From: CAVQBJ01 sp963819075
Lineage (GTDB): Bacteria > Actinomycetota > Thermoleophilia > Solirubrobacterales > Solirubrobacteraceae
Direction: 5' to 3'
Assembly (NCBI GenBank): GCA_963819075.1
Contig: CAWFUP010000004.1
Span: 744,001 to 808,000 of the forward strand
Length of the DNA stretch: 64,000 bases
Below, one piece after another: positions 33,405-41,400 of this stretch. The first letter of the stretch is position 1, and each line of letters starts with the position of its first letter. The notes below the pieces were generated by a model. It was not told the origin of the DNA. It did not search any database and was given only the letters and a program-made list of their open reading frames with translations. The translations under genes were made by a program, and so were the position numbers.

Positions 33405-33471
33405 CCGGTCGCCACCGACTCGAGGGCGGCGGGGGCGCGATCCGCCGTGATGGCGGCCGCGAGCGCGCGCC

Positions 33472-34578
33472 TCATCGGCGCGCCGCCTCCTGCAATGCCG
33501 CATAGGCGCCGTCCGCGGCGCGCGCCCAGGTGAGCGGCTCGATCGCCGCGCGGCCGGCGGCCACGAGCCGGTCGCGCAGCGCCGCGTCGCCGGCCATGCG
33601 CCCGAGCGCCTCGGCGAGCGCGATCTCGTTCCCGACCGGTACGCGCAGCGCGCCCGCGCCCAGCGTCTCGTCGTACACCGCCAGATCGGCGACGACGGCC
33701 GGCGTGCCGCGGGCGAGCGCTTCGAGCGGGGGCCAGCCGAAGCCCTCCAGGCGCGAGGGCATCACGAGCGCGACGGCGCCGGCGTAGAGCACGTCGAGCT
33801 CGGGGTCTGGAACGTACCCGAGCACGTGCACGCCAGGCCCGCGCAGCTCCTCGGCCAGGCGCCCGGCCCCCGCGAACACGAGCTCGGCCTGCAGTCCGGC
33901 GCCCACCGCGCGCGCGTGGGCGCGCACGAGCAGTTGCGGATCCTTGCGGGGCTCGAGGGCACCGACGGCGAGCAGATAGGGCCGCGCCAGCCCGCGGCGA
34001 CGGCACAGGGCGTCGAGCGCTCCGGGCGGCGGCGGCGCCGGATGCTCGACCCCGGGGGGCACGACGCTCACGCGGCTCGGGGCGACACGCCAGCGTGCGG
34101 CGAGCGCGTCGCGTGTGACCGCCGCGTCGACGAGGATGCGCGACGCGCGGGCGGCGAGACGGCGCGGCCGCGCGAGCCGATGCCACAGCCGCTCGTACGC
34201 GGTGAAGTCCCCCGGGCGCTCCTCGAAGGAGAGGTCGTGCACGGTCAGGACAAGGGGTACGCCGGCGGACAGCGCCAGCGGGCGCGGCGCGGGCGCCCAC
34301 ACGACGTCCAGGCCGCCGCCGAGCAGCCGGTCCAGGCGCGGCGCTCCGATGAGCGCGGCCGCGCCGAACAGGACGCGGCTCGGCAGCGGGTGGCGACACA
34401 CCCGCAGGTTCTCGCGGGCCGCCAACGGCGCCAGCCGTTCCTCCCCGACGCCCTCGGAGACGAACAGCGCCCACTGGTCACCGGGATGGCGATCGGCGAG
34501 CTCGCGCACGAGGCGGGCCGTATAGTGCGCCACGCCGCGGGTTCCCGCGAGGCTGCGAGCATCGACGCCGACCTTCAC
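33472..34578 (-). CDS. Glycosyltransferase family 4 protein
   Basis: A 368-residue GT4 enzyme of the mannosyl/rhamnosyltransferase style: MKVGVDARSLAGTRGVAHYT at the N-terminus, TVHDLSFEERPGDF, DAAVTRDALAARW, VGALEPRKDPQLLVRAHARA and PSRLEGFGWPPLEALARGTP (EX7E). The start GTG 34578 is only 5 bases from the ATG of the divergent GT4 gene at 34584, so each promoter must lie within the other gene. GGACAAT, 13 bases upstream on the minus strand, is a possible -10. Confidence 0.9.
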   Translation of the reverse strand: MKVGVDARSLAGTRGVAHYTARLVRELADRHPGDQWALFVSEGVGEERLAPLAARENLRVCRHPLPSRVLFGAAALIGAPRLDRLLGGGLDVVWAPAPRPLALSAGVPLVLTVHDLSFEERPGDFTAYERLWHRLARPRRLAARASRILVDAAVTRDALAARWRVAPSRVSVVPPGVEHPAPPPPGALDALCRRRGLARPYLLAVGALEPRKDPQLLVRAHARAVGAGLQAELVFAGAGRLAEELRGPGVHVLGYVPDPELDVLYAGAVALVMPSRLEGFGWPPLEALARGTPAVVADLAVYDETLGAGALRVPVGNEIALAEALGRMAGDAALRDRLVAAGRAAIEPLTWARAADGAYAALQEAARR

Positions 34579-34583
34579 GCCGG

Positions 34584-35642
34584 ATGCGACCGATTGTCCT
34601 CAACGCCCGCGCCGCGAGCCGCCCCGAGCTGGGCGGTGTCGAGCGCTGGGCCCGCGAGATGGTGGCCCGCCTGCCGCCGCTCGATCCCGCGTATGTCGTG
34701 GCGCGCCCGCGACCGCGACTCGTGCACCGCGCCGGTCACGCGTGGGAGCAGCTGGTGCTGCCGGTGCGCGCGGCGTCGCTGCGCGCCGGTCTGCTGTTCT
34801 CCCCCGCCAACCTCGCGCCGCTCGCCTGGCCCCGAAACGTCGTGGTCATCCACGACGCGGCGGCCCTGCGCGCAGAGGGCTGGTACTCGCGCAGCTACGT
34901 CGCCGCCCAGCGAGCGCTGCTGCCGCGGATCGCACGAGGGGCACTTCACGTCGTGACCGTATCCGAGTTCTCGCGCTCGGAGATCGTGACCCTGCTCGGC
35001 GTCGACCAAGAGCGGGTGTCGGTCGTCCCCGGCGGCGTCGACGGCCGCTTCTCCCCCGACGCCGACGCCGGAGCGGCCGGCAATGCGCTCGCGCTCGCGC
35101 GGCCGTACGTCCTCACCGTCGCCAGCGCCACCTCGCGGAAGAATCTCGCCGCGCTCGAACGGGCGGCGCACGGCCTCGCCGGCGAGGGGATCGAGCTCGT
35201 GGCCGCCGGCGGCGAACGGCCGCAGTTCGCCGGCGCGGCGAGCCGGCCGGGAACGGTCCGGCGGCTCGGCCCGGTCGACGACGCGCTCCTGCCCGGCCTG
35301 TACGCCGGCGCGCTCGCGTTCGTGCTGCCCTCGCTGTACGAGGGGTTCGGCTTGACCTGTCTCGAAGCGATGGCCGCGGGCGTGCCGGTCGTGGCGGCCG
35401 ACCGCGGGGCGCTGCCCGAGACGTGTGCCGGCGCCGCGGCGCTCGTCGACCCGACCGATGGCGGGGCGATCGAGTCGGCCCTCCACCGGGCCGTCGGCGA
35501 CGCCACCTGGCGCGCGGCGGCGCGCCGCGCCGGCCTCGCACGCGCGGCCGAGCTGACCTGGGACCGCAGCGCGCGCGCGATCCACGGGCTCCTCGTCGCT
35601 CTCGCCGCCGGGCACCGACATCCAAGCCGATCCGTCGCATAG
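34584..35642 (+). CDS. Glycosyltransferase family 4 protein
   Basis: A 352-residue GT4 enzyme that begins MRPIVLNARAASRPELGGVE and contains LFSPANLAPLAWPRNVVVIH, TVSEFSRSEIVTLLGV, TVASATSRKNLAALERAA and PSLYEGFGLTCLEAMAAGVP (EX7E). It is of the same subtype as its divergent neighbour, and the two may act in succession on one glycan. ATG 34584 is the only sensible start. TATAGT at 34521-34526, inside the divergent gene, is a candidate -10 box. A GT4 gene follows 11 bases downstream with its own -10-like box. Confidence 0.9.
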   Translation: MRPIVLNARAASRPELGGVERWAREMVARLPPLDPAYVVARPRPRLVHRAGHAWEQLVLPVRAASLRAGLLFSPANLAPLAWPRNVVVIHDAAALRAEGWYSRSYVAAQRALLPRIARGALHVVTVSEFSRSEIVTLLGVDQERVSVVPGGVDGRFSPDADAGAAGNALALARPYVLTVASATSRKNLAALERAAHGLAGEGIELVAAGGERPQFAGAASRPGTVRRLGPVDDALLPGLYAGALAFVLPSLYEGFGLTCLEAMAAGVPVVAADRGALPETCAGAAALVDPTDGGAIESALHRAVGDATWRAAARRAGLARAAELTWDRSARAIHGLLVALAAGHRHPSRSVA

Positions 35643-35645
35643 ACT
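35640..35645 (+). promoter_or_regulatory. Candidate -10 box (leaderless) for GT4 gene at 35654
   Basis: TAGACT overlaps the last codons of the upstream gene and stands 8 bases before ATG 35654, with no SD. It is another instance of the window-wide TAnnnT-N6-9-start arrangement. Confidence 0.5.
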
Positions 35646-35653
35646 CGGCGCGC

Positions 35654-36832
35654 ATGGAGCAGGGCCCGCCCCCTACGGCGCTCATTCACGACTTCTTGCT
35701 CGACCTGAGGGGCGCCGAGCGGGTCTTTGCCGAGCTGTGCGCGCTGTATCCCGAGGCCGACGTCTTCACGGCGGTCTACGACGAGGACGGAACCGAGGGT
35801 CGGTTCGCCGACCGTCAGGTGCACGCGTCCTTCCTGCAGCGGCTGCATCCGACGGCGCGCACGTTTCGCTGCCTGCTGCCGCTGTACCCCTACGCGATGG
35901 AGGCGCTCGACCTGCGCGGCTATCAGCTGGTGATCTCGAGCTCGAGCGCGTGGGCTCACGGGGTGCTCGTCGATGACGACGCCACGCACGTCTGTTACTG
36001 CCATAACCCCTTTCGCTACGCGTGGAACGCTCGCGAGACCGCGTTGGCCGGGCGCAGCGCGCTCGCTCGCGCCGCGCTCACGCAGATCCTCCAGCGCTGG
36101 CGCCAGTGGGACTGGATCGCCGCGCAGCGCGTCGACCACTACGTCGCCAACTCGCAGGTCACCCGGCGGCGCATCGCGCGCTGCTTCAACCGCGATGCCG
36201 ACGTCGTCTACCCGCCGGTCCGGGTGGAGCGCTTCGCCCCGGGTCCGGTGGGCGACTACTACCTCGTCCTCTCCGAGCTGATGCGCCACAAGCGCATCGA
36301 CGTCGCCATCGAGGCGTTCAACCGCCTCGGGCGGCCGCTGCTCGTGGTCGGCGACGGTCCCGACGCGCGACGGCTGCGGACGCTCGCCGGACCGACGATC
36401 CGCTTCAGCGGACGGGTCTCCGATCTGCAGGCGTCGGAGCTGCTCGCCGGAGCGCGCGCGCTGGTGACGGTGGCCTCCGAGGAGTTCGGTATCGCCGCCG
36501 TGGAGGCGCAGGCCGCGGGTCGTCCGGTCATCGCGCTGCGCGACGGCGGCGTGTGCGAGACCGTGCTCGAGGGCATCACCGGAACGTTCTTCCCGGACCC
36601 GGACGCCGCGACCCTCGTGGCCGCCGTCAGCGCGTTCGACACCGACGCGATCGACCCGGCGGCGTGCGTGCGCAACGCGGCGCGCTTCGACGCCGAACAC
36701 TTCCGGGCCGGCATCCGCCGGGTCGTGGCCGAGAGCGGGTCGACGGGCGCCGTCGCGCGCGAACCGCGGCGCCCGATGCGCGCCCGCGGCCTCGTCACGC
36801 GGCCTCGCGTCCGGAACGGGCGGCGCCCCTGA
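35654..36832 (+). CDS. Glycosyltransferase family 4 protein (WbaZ-like mannosyltransferase group)
   Basis: A 392-residue GT4 enzyme. ALIHDFLLDLRGAERVFAEL is the GAER start of the WbaZ/WbdA-like group, and THVCYCHNPFRYAWNARET is its highly conserved acceptor loop. YYLVLSELMRHKRIDVAIEAF and SEEFGIAAVEAQAAGRPVIA (EX7E) form the donor site. Members of this group often transfer mannose from GDP-mannose. The Arg-rich last 30 residues overlap the start of the following GT2 gene. Confidence 0.88.
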   Translation: MEQGPPPTALIHDFLLDLRGAERVFAELCALYPEADVFTAVYDEDGTEGRFADRQVHASFLQRLHPTARTFRCLLPLYPYAMEALDLRGYQLVISSSSAWAHGVLVDDDATHVCYCHNPFRYAWNARETALAGRSALARAALTQILQRWRQWDWIAAQRVDHYVANSQVTRRRIARCFNRDADVVYPPVRVERFAPGPVGDYYLVLSELMRHKRIDVAIEAFNRLGRPLLVVGDGPDARRLRTLAGPTIRFSGRVSDLQASELLAGARALVTVASEEFGIAAVEAQAAGRPVIALRDGGVCETVLEGITGTFFPDPDAATLVAAVSAFDTDAIDPAACVRNAARFDAEHFRAGIRRVVAESGSTGAVAREPRRPMRARGLVTRPRVRNGRRP

Positions 36833-37764
36833 GGACGGCGGCGGTCGTCCCCAACTGGAACGGGGAGCGCTGGCTGGCCGGCTGCCTGCGCTCGCTCGCC
36901 TCCCAGACCGTCGCGCCGGCGGAGGTCATCGTCGTCGACAACGGTTCCGACGACGGGTCGCTCGCCCTGCTCGCCCGCGAGCACCCGCACGTTCGTGTGC
37001 TCGAGCTCGGCCGCAACACGGGCTTCGCCGCGGCCGCCAACCGTGGCGTCGAGGCCGCCGATGCCGAGGCGATCGCGCTCGTCAACACCGACGTGGTGCT
37101 GGCGGACGACTGGATCGCGCGCATGGGCGCCGCGCTGAGCGCCGACCCCGGCCTGGCCGCGGTGGCCTGCAAGATGGTCGACCTCGCCGAGCCGGAACGG
37201 CTCTATGGCGCGGGCGACGTGCTGCGCCGCGACGGCGTCTGCGAGCAGCGCGGTCGCTTCGAGCTCGACGACGGGCGCTACGACGAGCCGGAGGACGTGT
37301 TCGCGGCCTGCGCAGGCGCGGCGCTGTACCGGCGCGCCGCCGTTTGCGCCGTCGGCGGCTTCGACGAGCGCTTCTTTGCCTACATCGAGGACGTCGACCT
37401 CGGCCTGCGCCTGCGGCTGGCCGGCTGGCGCTGCGCTTACGAGCCCGCGGTCGCCGGCCACGCCGCCGGCGGCTCGTCGTGGCAGCTCGCGAGGCCGGTG
37501 GGCGCCTGGGTGGAGCGCAACACGCTGCTGCTCGTGGCCAAGGCGTACCCGGCGCGCTGGGCGCCCCTCGTCGCCTATCGCCAGCTCGGCTGGGCCTGGC
37601 ACGCGCTGCGCGAGCGGCGGCTGCGAGCCCACCTCGGCGGGGCGCTCGCCGCCCTGCCCCAGCTGCCGGCGATGTGGCGCGAGCGACGGCGCCTGCAGCG
37701 TACGGCCGTCGTCGAGATCGAGGCGATCGTGCCGCCGCGCCCGATCCGCCGGCGGGCCCGCTGA
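36829..37764 (+). CDS. Glycosyltransferase family 2 protein (rhamnosyltransferase-like)
   Basis: A protein of about 311 residues with the GT-A start RTAAVVPNWNGERWLAGCLR, VIVVDNGSDDGSLALLAREH, NTGFAAAANRGVEAA, LVNTDVVLADDW (NxD metal site) and FFAYIEDVDLGLRLRLAGWR (catalytic ED). No ATG, GTG or TTG lies near the conserved first strand. CTG at 36829 overlaps the previous stop as CTGA and fits coupled translation, so a rare CTG start is inferred. The nearest standard start in frame, GTG 36664, would add 55 residues of implausible sequence. A Wzy-like gene follows 29 bases downstream. Confidence 0.82.
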   Translation: MRTAAVVPNWNGERWLAGCLRSLASQTVAPAEVIVVDNGSDDGSLALLAREHPHVRVLELGRNTGFAAAANRGVEAADAEAIALVNTDVVLADDWIARMGAALSADPGLAAVACKMVDLAEPERLYGAGDVLRRDGVCEQRGRFELDDGRYDEPEDVFAACAGAALYRRAAVCAVGGFDERFFAYIEDVDLGLRLRLAGWRCAYEPAVAGHAAGGSSWQLARPVGAWVERNTLLLVAKAYPARWAPLVAYRQLGWAWHALRERRLRAHLGGALAALPQLPAMWRERRRLQRTAVVEIEAIVPPRPIRRRAR

Positions 37765-37780
37765 GGCCTGGGAGGCCGGG

Positions 37781-37786
37781 TACCCT
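37781..37786 (+). promoter_or_regulatory. Candidate -10 box (leaderless) for Wzy-like gene
   Basis: TACCCT stands 7 bases before ATG 37794 in the 29-base gap after the GT2 gene. No SD is present. Confidence 0.5.
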
Positions 37787-37793
37787 GCGCGGA

Positions 37794-39257
37794 ATGCGTC
37801 TCGGTGCACTGACCGGCGCGCGCGTCGTTCTGCTCGCCGGGCCGGTGGCGCTCGCCTTCTTCAGCGGCGGATACTTCGATGGACCGCGGGCCTGGGCCGG
37901 CCTCGTGGCCTGGGCGCTCGTCGCCGTCTCGATGCTCGCGGTGCCGCGTCCGCTGCCGCGCAGCGCGGGGCCGCGCCTGGCCCTGGCGGGCCTCGCCCTG
38001 CTCGCGGCCTGGACGCTTGCCTCGATCGCCTGGGCGCCGATCGCCGGGAGCGCCTACCACGCGGGCCAGCTCGCCGTCCTGTACGTCGGCGTGCTGCTGG
38101 CGGCGAGCACGCTGCTGCGCGCCCGCTCGGCGCTGCGCCTCGTCGAGCCGGCGCTCGCCGGTGGCGCGCTGATCGTCGTCGGCTACGGCATCTCGGAGCG
38201 CCTCGTCCCGGGGCTGCTGCACTTCCAGCACTCCGCGAGCGCGCAGGGCCGCCTCGAGCAGCCGCTCACCTACTGGAACGCGACGGGCGAGGCGGCGGCG
38301 TTCGGACTCGTGCTGTGCGCGCGGCTGGCCGGCGACGCGGCCCGGCCGGGATGGCTTCGCGCCGGCGCGGCGGCCGCGGCGGCGCCGCTCGGCCTTGGCC
38401 TGTACCTCAGCTTCTCGCGCGGCGCGCTGTTCGCCGCCGCGGCCGGGTTCGTGGCGCTGATCGTCGTCGCGCCCCGGCGCGAGCAGCTCACCGGCGCGCT
38501 GCTGGTCGCGTGGGCCGCGGCGCTCGCCGCCGCGAGCGCGGCACCGTTCGCGAGCATCACCTCGCTCGCTGGCAGCCTGGGCACGCGCGAGCGCGAGGGC
38601 GCCGTGACGCTCGTCCTGCTCGTCGTCGTCATGGCCGCGGCGGCGGCGGCGCAGCGCGCGCTGCGCGAGCGGGGGGCGAGCGGCCCGCTCGCGCTCCCCC
38701 GGCGCGCGCCGCTCATCGCCCTCGTCGTCGTCGGCGCCCTGTTCGGCCTGTCGCTCGCGCTCGGCGCTCACGAGACGAGCACCGCGCCGCTCAGCCCCGG
38801 CGCCACCCGCTATGTGACGCTGCGCAGCAACCGCTACGCGTACTGGCGGGTGGCCCTCCACGCCTTCGGCGACGAGCCGCTGCGCGGGGTCGGCGCGGGC
38901 GGGTGGGCGGTCTACTGGCTGCGCCTGCGCCCGATCGACGAGGGCGTGCAGGACGCGCACTCGCTCTACTTCCAGACCGCCGCCGAGCTCGGGCTCATCG
39001 GCCTCGTGCTGCTGGCCGCCTTCCTCGGCGGGGTGGCGTGGGCGGCCCGCGACGCGCATCGTGTGGCGCCGGGGGTCGCCGCCGGGCCGATCGCCGGCTG
39101 CGTCGTGTGGGTCGCGCACGTCGCGCTCGACTGGGACTGGCAGATGCCCGCCGTCACGGTGACCGCGCTCATCCTCGCCGGCGCGCTGCTCGCCCTGTCC
39201 GAGCTCACCGCCGTCGCGCGCCGGCCCCGTCGCACCGTTGCGCTCGCCGACTCATAG
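37794..39257 (+). CDS. O-antigen ligase/polymerase family membrane protein (Wzy/WaaL-like)
   Basis: A 487-residue membrane protein with 12 or more hydrophobic helices. The Wzy_C signature region is clear: LGLYLSFSRGALFAAAAGFV, then a large external loop with RYAYWRVALHAFGDEPLRGV, GAGGWAVYWLRLRP and DAHSLYFQTAAELGLIGLVL, whose His is the conserved ligase/polymerase residue. It is a second, divergent member besides the gene at 25425-26903. One may polymerise and the other ligate, or each may serve a different glycan. Its 3' end overlaps the convergent Wzm gene by 6 bases. Confidence 0.82.
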   Translation: MRLGALTGARVVLLAGPVALAFFSGGYFDGPRAWAGLVAWALVAVSMLAVPRPLPRSAGPRLALAGLALLAAWTLASIAWAPIAGSAYHAGQLAVLYVGVLLAASTLLRARSALRLVEPALAGGALIVVGYGISERLVPGLLHFQHSASAQGRLEQPLTYWNATGEAAAFGLVLCARLAGDAARPGWLRAGAAAAAAPLGLGLYLSFSRGALFAAAAGFVALIVVAPRREQLTGALLVAWAAALAAASAAPFASITSLAGSLGTREREGAVTLVLLVVVMAAAAAAQRALRERGASGPLALPRRAPLIALVVVGALFGLSLALGAHETSTAPLSPGATRYVTLRSNRYAYWRVALHAFGDEPLRGVGAGGWAVYWLRLRPIDEGVQDAHSLYFQTAAELGLIGLVLLAAFLGGVAWAARDAHRVAPGVAAGPIAGCVVWVAHVALDWDWQMPAVTVTALILAGALLALSELTAVARRPRRTVALADS

Positions 39258-40100
39258 CTCCTCGGCGATGCGGGGCGCCTCGCGGGCGAAAATGAGCGCC
39301 CCGGCCACGCAGACGACGGCGAAGATCGCGATCGAGCCGAGCACCGGACCGACCCCGGTCGCCTCCACCGGCGTCGGCGCGTTCGGGTTGACCACCCAGC
39401 GGTCGGCCAGCTCGAGCAGCGGCGTCAGCGGGTTGAGCGCGATGACATCGCGCAAATGGCCGCTCACCTTGCTGAGCGGGTAGAGCACGGGCGTGGCGTA
39501 GAACAGCGCCGTCACGAACACCGTCCAGATGATCCCGACGTCGCGATAGCGCGGGAACAGCGAGGACACGATCATCGAGACCGCCGTCGTGATGACGGCG
39601 AGCAGCGCGAGCAGCGGCAGCAGCCCGAGCCAGGTCCAGCTCGGCGCCACGCCGAAGGCGAGCATGAAGATGAACACCACGACGAGGTTCGGGATGAGGT
39701 TGAACACGCTCGTCAGCACGACCGACAGGGGGATCACCAGGCGCGGGAACTGCGTCTTGCGGACAACGGCCTCGCGACTGACGACCGAGCTGACCGCCGT
39801 CGTCGTCGCCTCCTGGAAGAAGCCGAACAGGACGATGTTCATCAGCAAGAGGACCGGATAGTGGGGAACCCCGGTGCCGAGGTGGAGCGCCTTCGTGAAG
39901 ACGACGAGCAGGACCCCGAAGAGCATGAGCGGCCGCGCCACCGTCCACAGCGGTCCGAGCGCGGTGCCGAAGTACGTGCGCTTGAACTCGGTGGCCGCCA
40001 TCAGGTAGAGCAGCTCGGCCGATCGCCGCCAGCCGCCGCCGAGCGCCGACGGGCCGCGCACGTCACGCAGCGGCGGCGTCGTGGTCGTCGTCGTGCTCAC
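39252..40100 (-). CDS. wzm: ABC-2 type polysaccharide exporter permease (Wzm/TagG-like)
   Basis: A 282-residue permease with six predicted helices. ELLYLMAATEFKRTYFGTALG then LGPLWTVARPLMLFGVLLVV is the amphipathic start of Wzm/TagG/KpsM-type permeases. LFGFFQEATTTAVSSVVSRE and FPRLVIPLSVVLTSVFNLIP follow the family pattern, and FLPRYRD-like SLFPRYRDVGIIWTVFVTAL is the conserved later loop. It pairs with the ATPase gene directly upstream (stop/start overlap GTGA at 40097-40100). The complex would export a completed lipid-linked polysaccharide. Confidence 0.92.
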   Translation of the reverse strand: MSTTTTTTPPLRDVRGPSALGGGWRRSAELLYLMAATEFKRTYFGTALGPLWTVARPLMLFGVLLVVFTKALHLGTGVPHYPVLLLMNIVLFGFFQEATTTAVSSVVSREAVVRKTQFPRLVIPLSVVLTSVFNLIPNLVVVFIFMLAFGVAPSWTWLGLLPLLALLAVITTAVSMIVSSLFPRYRDVGIIWTVFVTALFYATPVLYPLSKVSGHLRDVIALNPLTPLLELADRWVVNPNAPTPVEATGVGPVLGSIAIFAVVCVAGALIFAREAPRIAEEL

Positions 40101-41383
40101 GGCTGCTCCGACGGCTCGATCACGGCCTGCACCTCGTCCTCGAGCGAGACGCGGCCCGGCCCCGGCCGCGTGCCGTACACGACGAAGTCGAGCAGCTTCA
40201 GCACGTGCAGCGCGAGATCGCCCTGGCTGCGGTTGCGCGAGATCCAGCAGTTGACGAAATAACGCCCCGGCAGCAGCCGGTTCTCGATCGTCCCGGCGAT
40301 GCGCACGCGCTGTCCGGCCTCGAGCCGATCGGGCACGTCGGGACCGAGCTCGAGCGTGCGGTTGAACCCGAAGACGACGACGCCGTCGGCGTCGAGGAAG
40401 TGCAGCGCGAACACCGGGTTGTTGAGCTCGTGGCGCGCCTCGACGACGATGTTCACGCCGATGCGCTCGCCCTGCTCGACGCTCGTTACCCGCTCCCCGG
40501 CGTCGTTCTCGATCCAGGCGTCGACGAGTCGGGCGTTGACGTCGGGCACGCCGCCGTCACGGGCCTCGCGTTCGGCGCCCTCGCCGCCGTGGAAGTTGAG
40601 GCGGTAGTAGCGCAGCGCGGCCTCCTCGGGGTCGCCGAGGTAGCGCAGCTCGCCGTCGTGGATGAGCATGGCGCGGTCGCAGAACCCCTGCACGGTGGCC
40701 ATGTCGTGGGTAACGAGCACGATCGTCTTCCCGGCGGCGCGCTTCTCGCGGAAGACGTCCATGCACTTCTGCGCGAACGCGGCGTCGCCGACGGCGAGCA
40801 CCTCGTCGATGAGCATGATGTCGGCGTCGGCCTCGACCATCACGGCGAAGGCGAGGCGCACCATCATCCCCGACGAGTAGTTCTTCAGCTTGAGGTCGGC
40901 GAACTCGCGCAGCTCGGCGAACTCGAGCACGCCGTCGAGTCGCCGCCGCGCCTCGCGCCGGCCGAGGCCCATGAGCACCCCGTTGAGCACGACGTTCTCG
41001 CGCGAGGTCAGCTCGGGGTTGAAGCCGACGCCGAGCTCGATGAACGGCGCGAGCCGGCCGGCGATCCGCACCCGCCCCGCGTCGGCACGGTAGATGGAGG
41101 CCATGATCTTCAGCAGGCTGCTCTTGCCCGACCCGTTGCGCCCGACGATGCCGAAAAATTCTCCCGCGTGCACGTCGAAGGAGACGTCGGCCAGCGCGTG
41201 CAGCTCGCGATGGCCGCGCCGCGCGAACGGGTGCGTGGCCCGCTCCTTGAGCGAGTCGATGCGCTCATGGGGGATGCGAAACGTCTTGTGCACGCCCTGC
41301 ACGTCGATGACCACCGGCGCCTCGCTCGTGCGGCGGCGAGTCTCGGCCAGCGTGGTCGTCGTGCTGTCGCCCGGGAAGGTCAT
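40097..41383 (-). CDS. wzt: ABC polysaccharide exporter ATPase with carbohydrate-binding C-terminal domain (Wzt-like)
   Basis: A 428-residue ATPase. Residues 1-260 carry the nucleotide-binding domain: GIVGRNGSGKSSLLKIMA (Walker A, about 81-88), NYSSGMMVRLAF (signature), ADIMLIDEVLAVGD (Walker B) and VLVTHDMATV (H-loop). FIELGVGFNPELTSRENV is characteristic of TagH/Wzt ATPases. Residues about 265-428 (VTSVEQGERIGVNIVVEARH, GRYFVNCWISR) form the Wzt C-terminal beta-sandwich, which in E. coli O8/O9a recognises the capped glycan end. This suggests that a terminal modification, for example by the methyltransferases nearby, may gate export. ATG 41383 lies 17 bases downstream of the GT2 stop. Confidence 0.92.
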   Translation of the reverse strand: MTFPGDSTTTTLAETRRRTSEAPVVIDVQGVHKTFRIPHERIDSLKERATHPFARRGHRELHALADVSFDVHAGEFFGIVGRNGSGKSSLLKIMASIYRADAGRVRIAGRLAPFIELGVGFNPELTSRENVVLNGVLMGLGRREARRRLDGVLEFAELREFADLKLKNYSSGMMVRLAFAVMVEADADIMLIDEVLAVGDAAFAQKCMDVFREKRAAGKTIVLVTHDMATVQGFCDRAMLIHDGELRYLGDPEEAALRYYRLNFHGGEGAEREARDGGVPDVNARLVDAWIENDAGERVTSVEQGERIGVNIVVEARHELNNPVFALHFLDADGVVVFGFNRTLELGPDVPDRLEAGQRVRIAGTIENRLLPGRYFVNCWISRNRSQGDLALHVLKLLDFVVYGTRPGPGRVSLEDEVQAVIEPSEQP

Positions 41384-41400
41384 CGCCTCCGGGAAGCCTC

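Noticed and set aside
34742..35653. Open frame running through the GT4 gene at 34584 into the next GT4
   Set aside because: The sequence is Arg/Ala-rich and lacks motifs. The real downstream protein begins at ATG 35654 after a TAGACT box.
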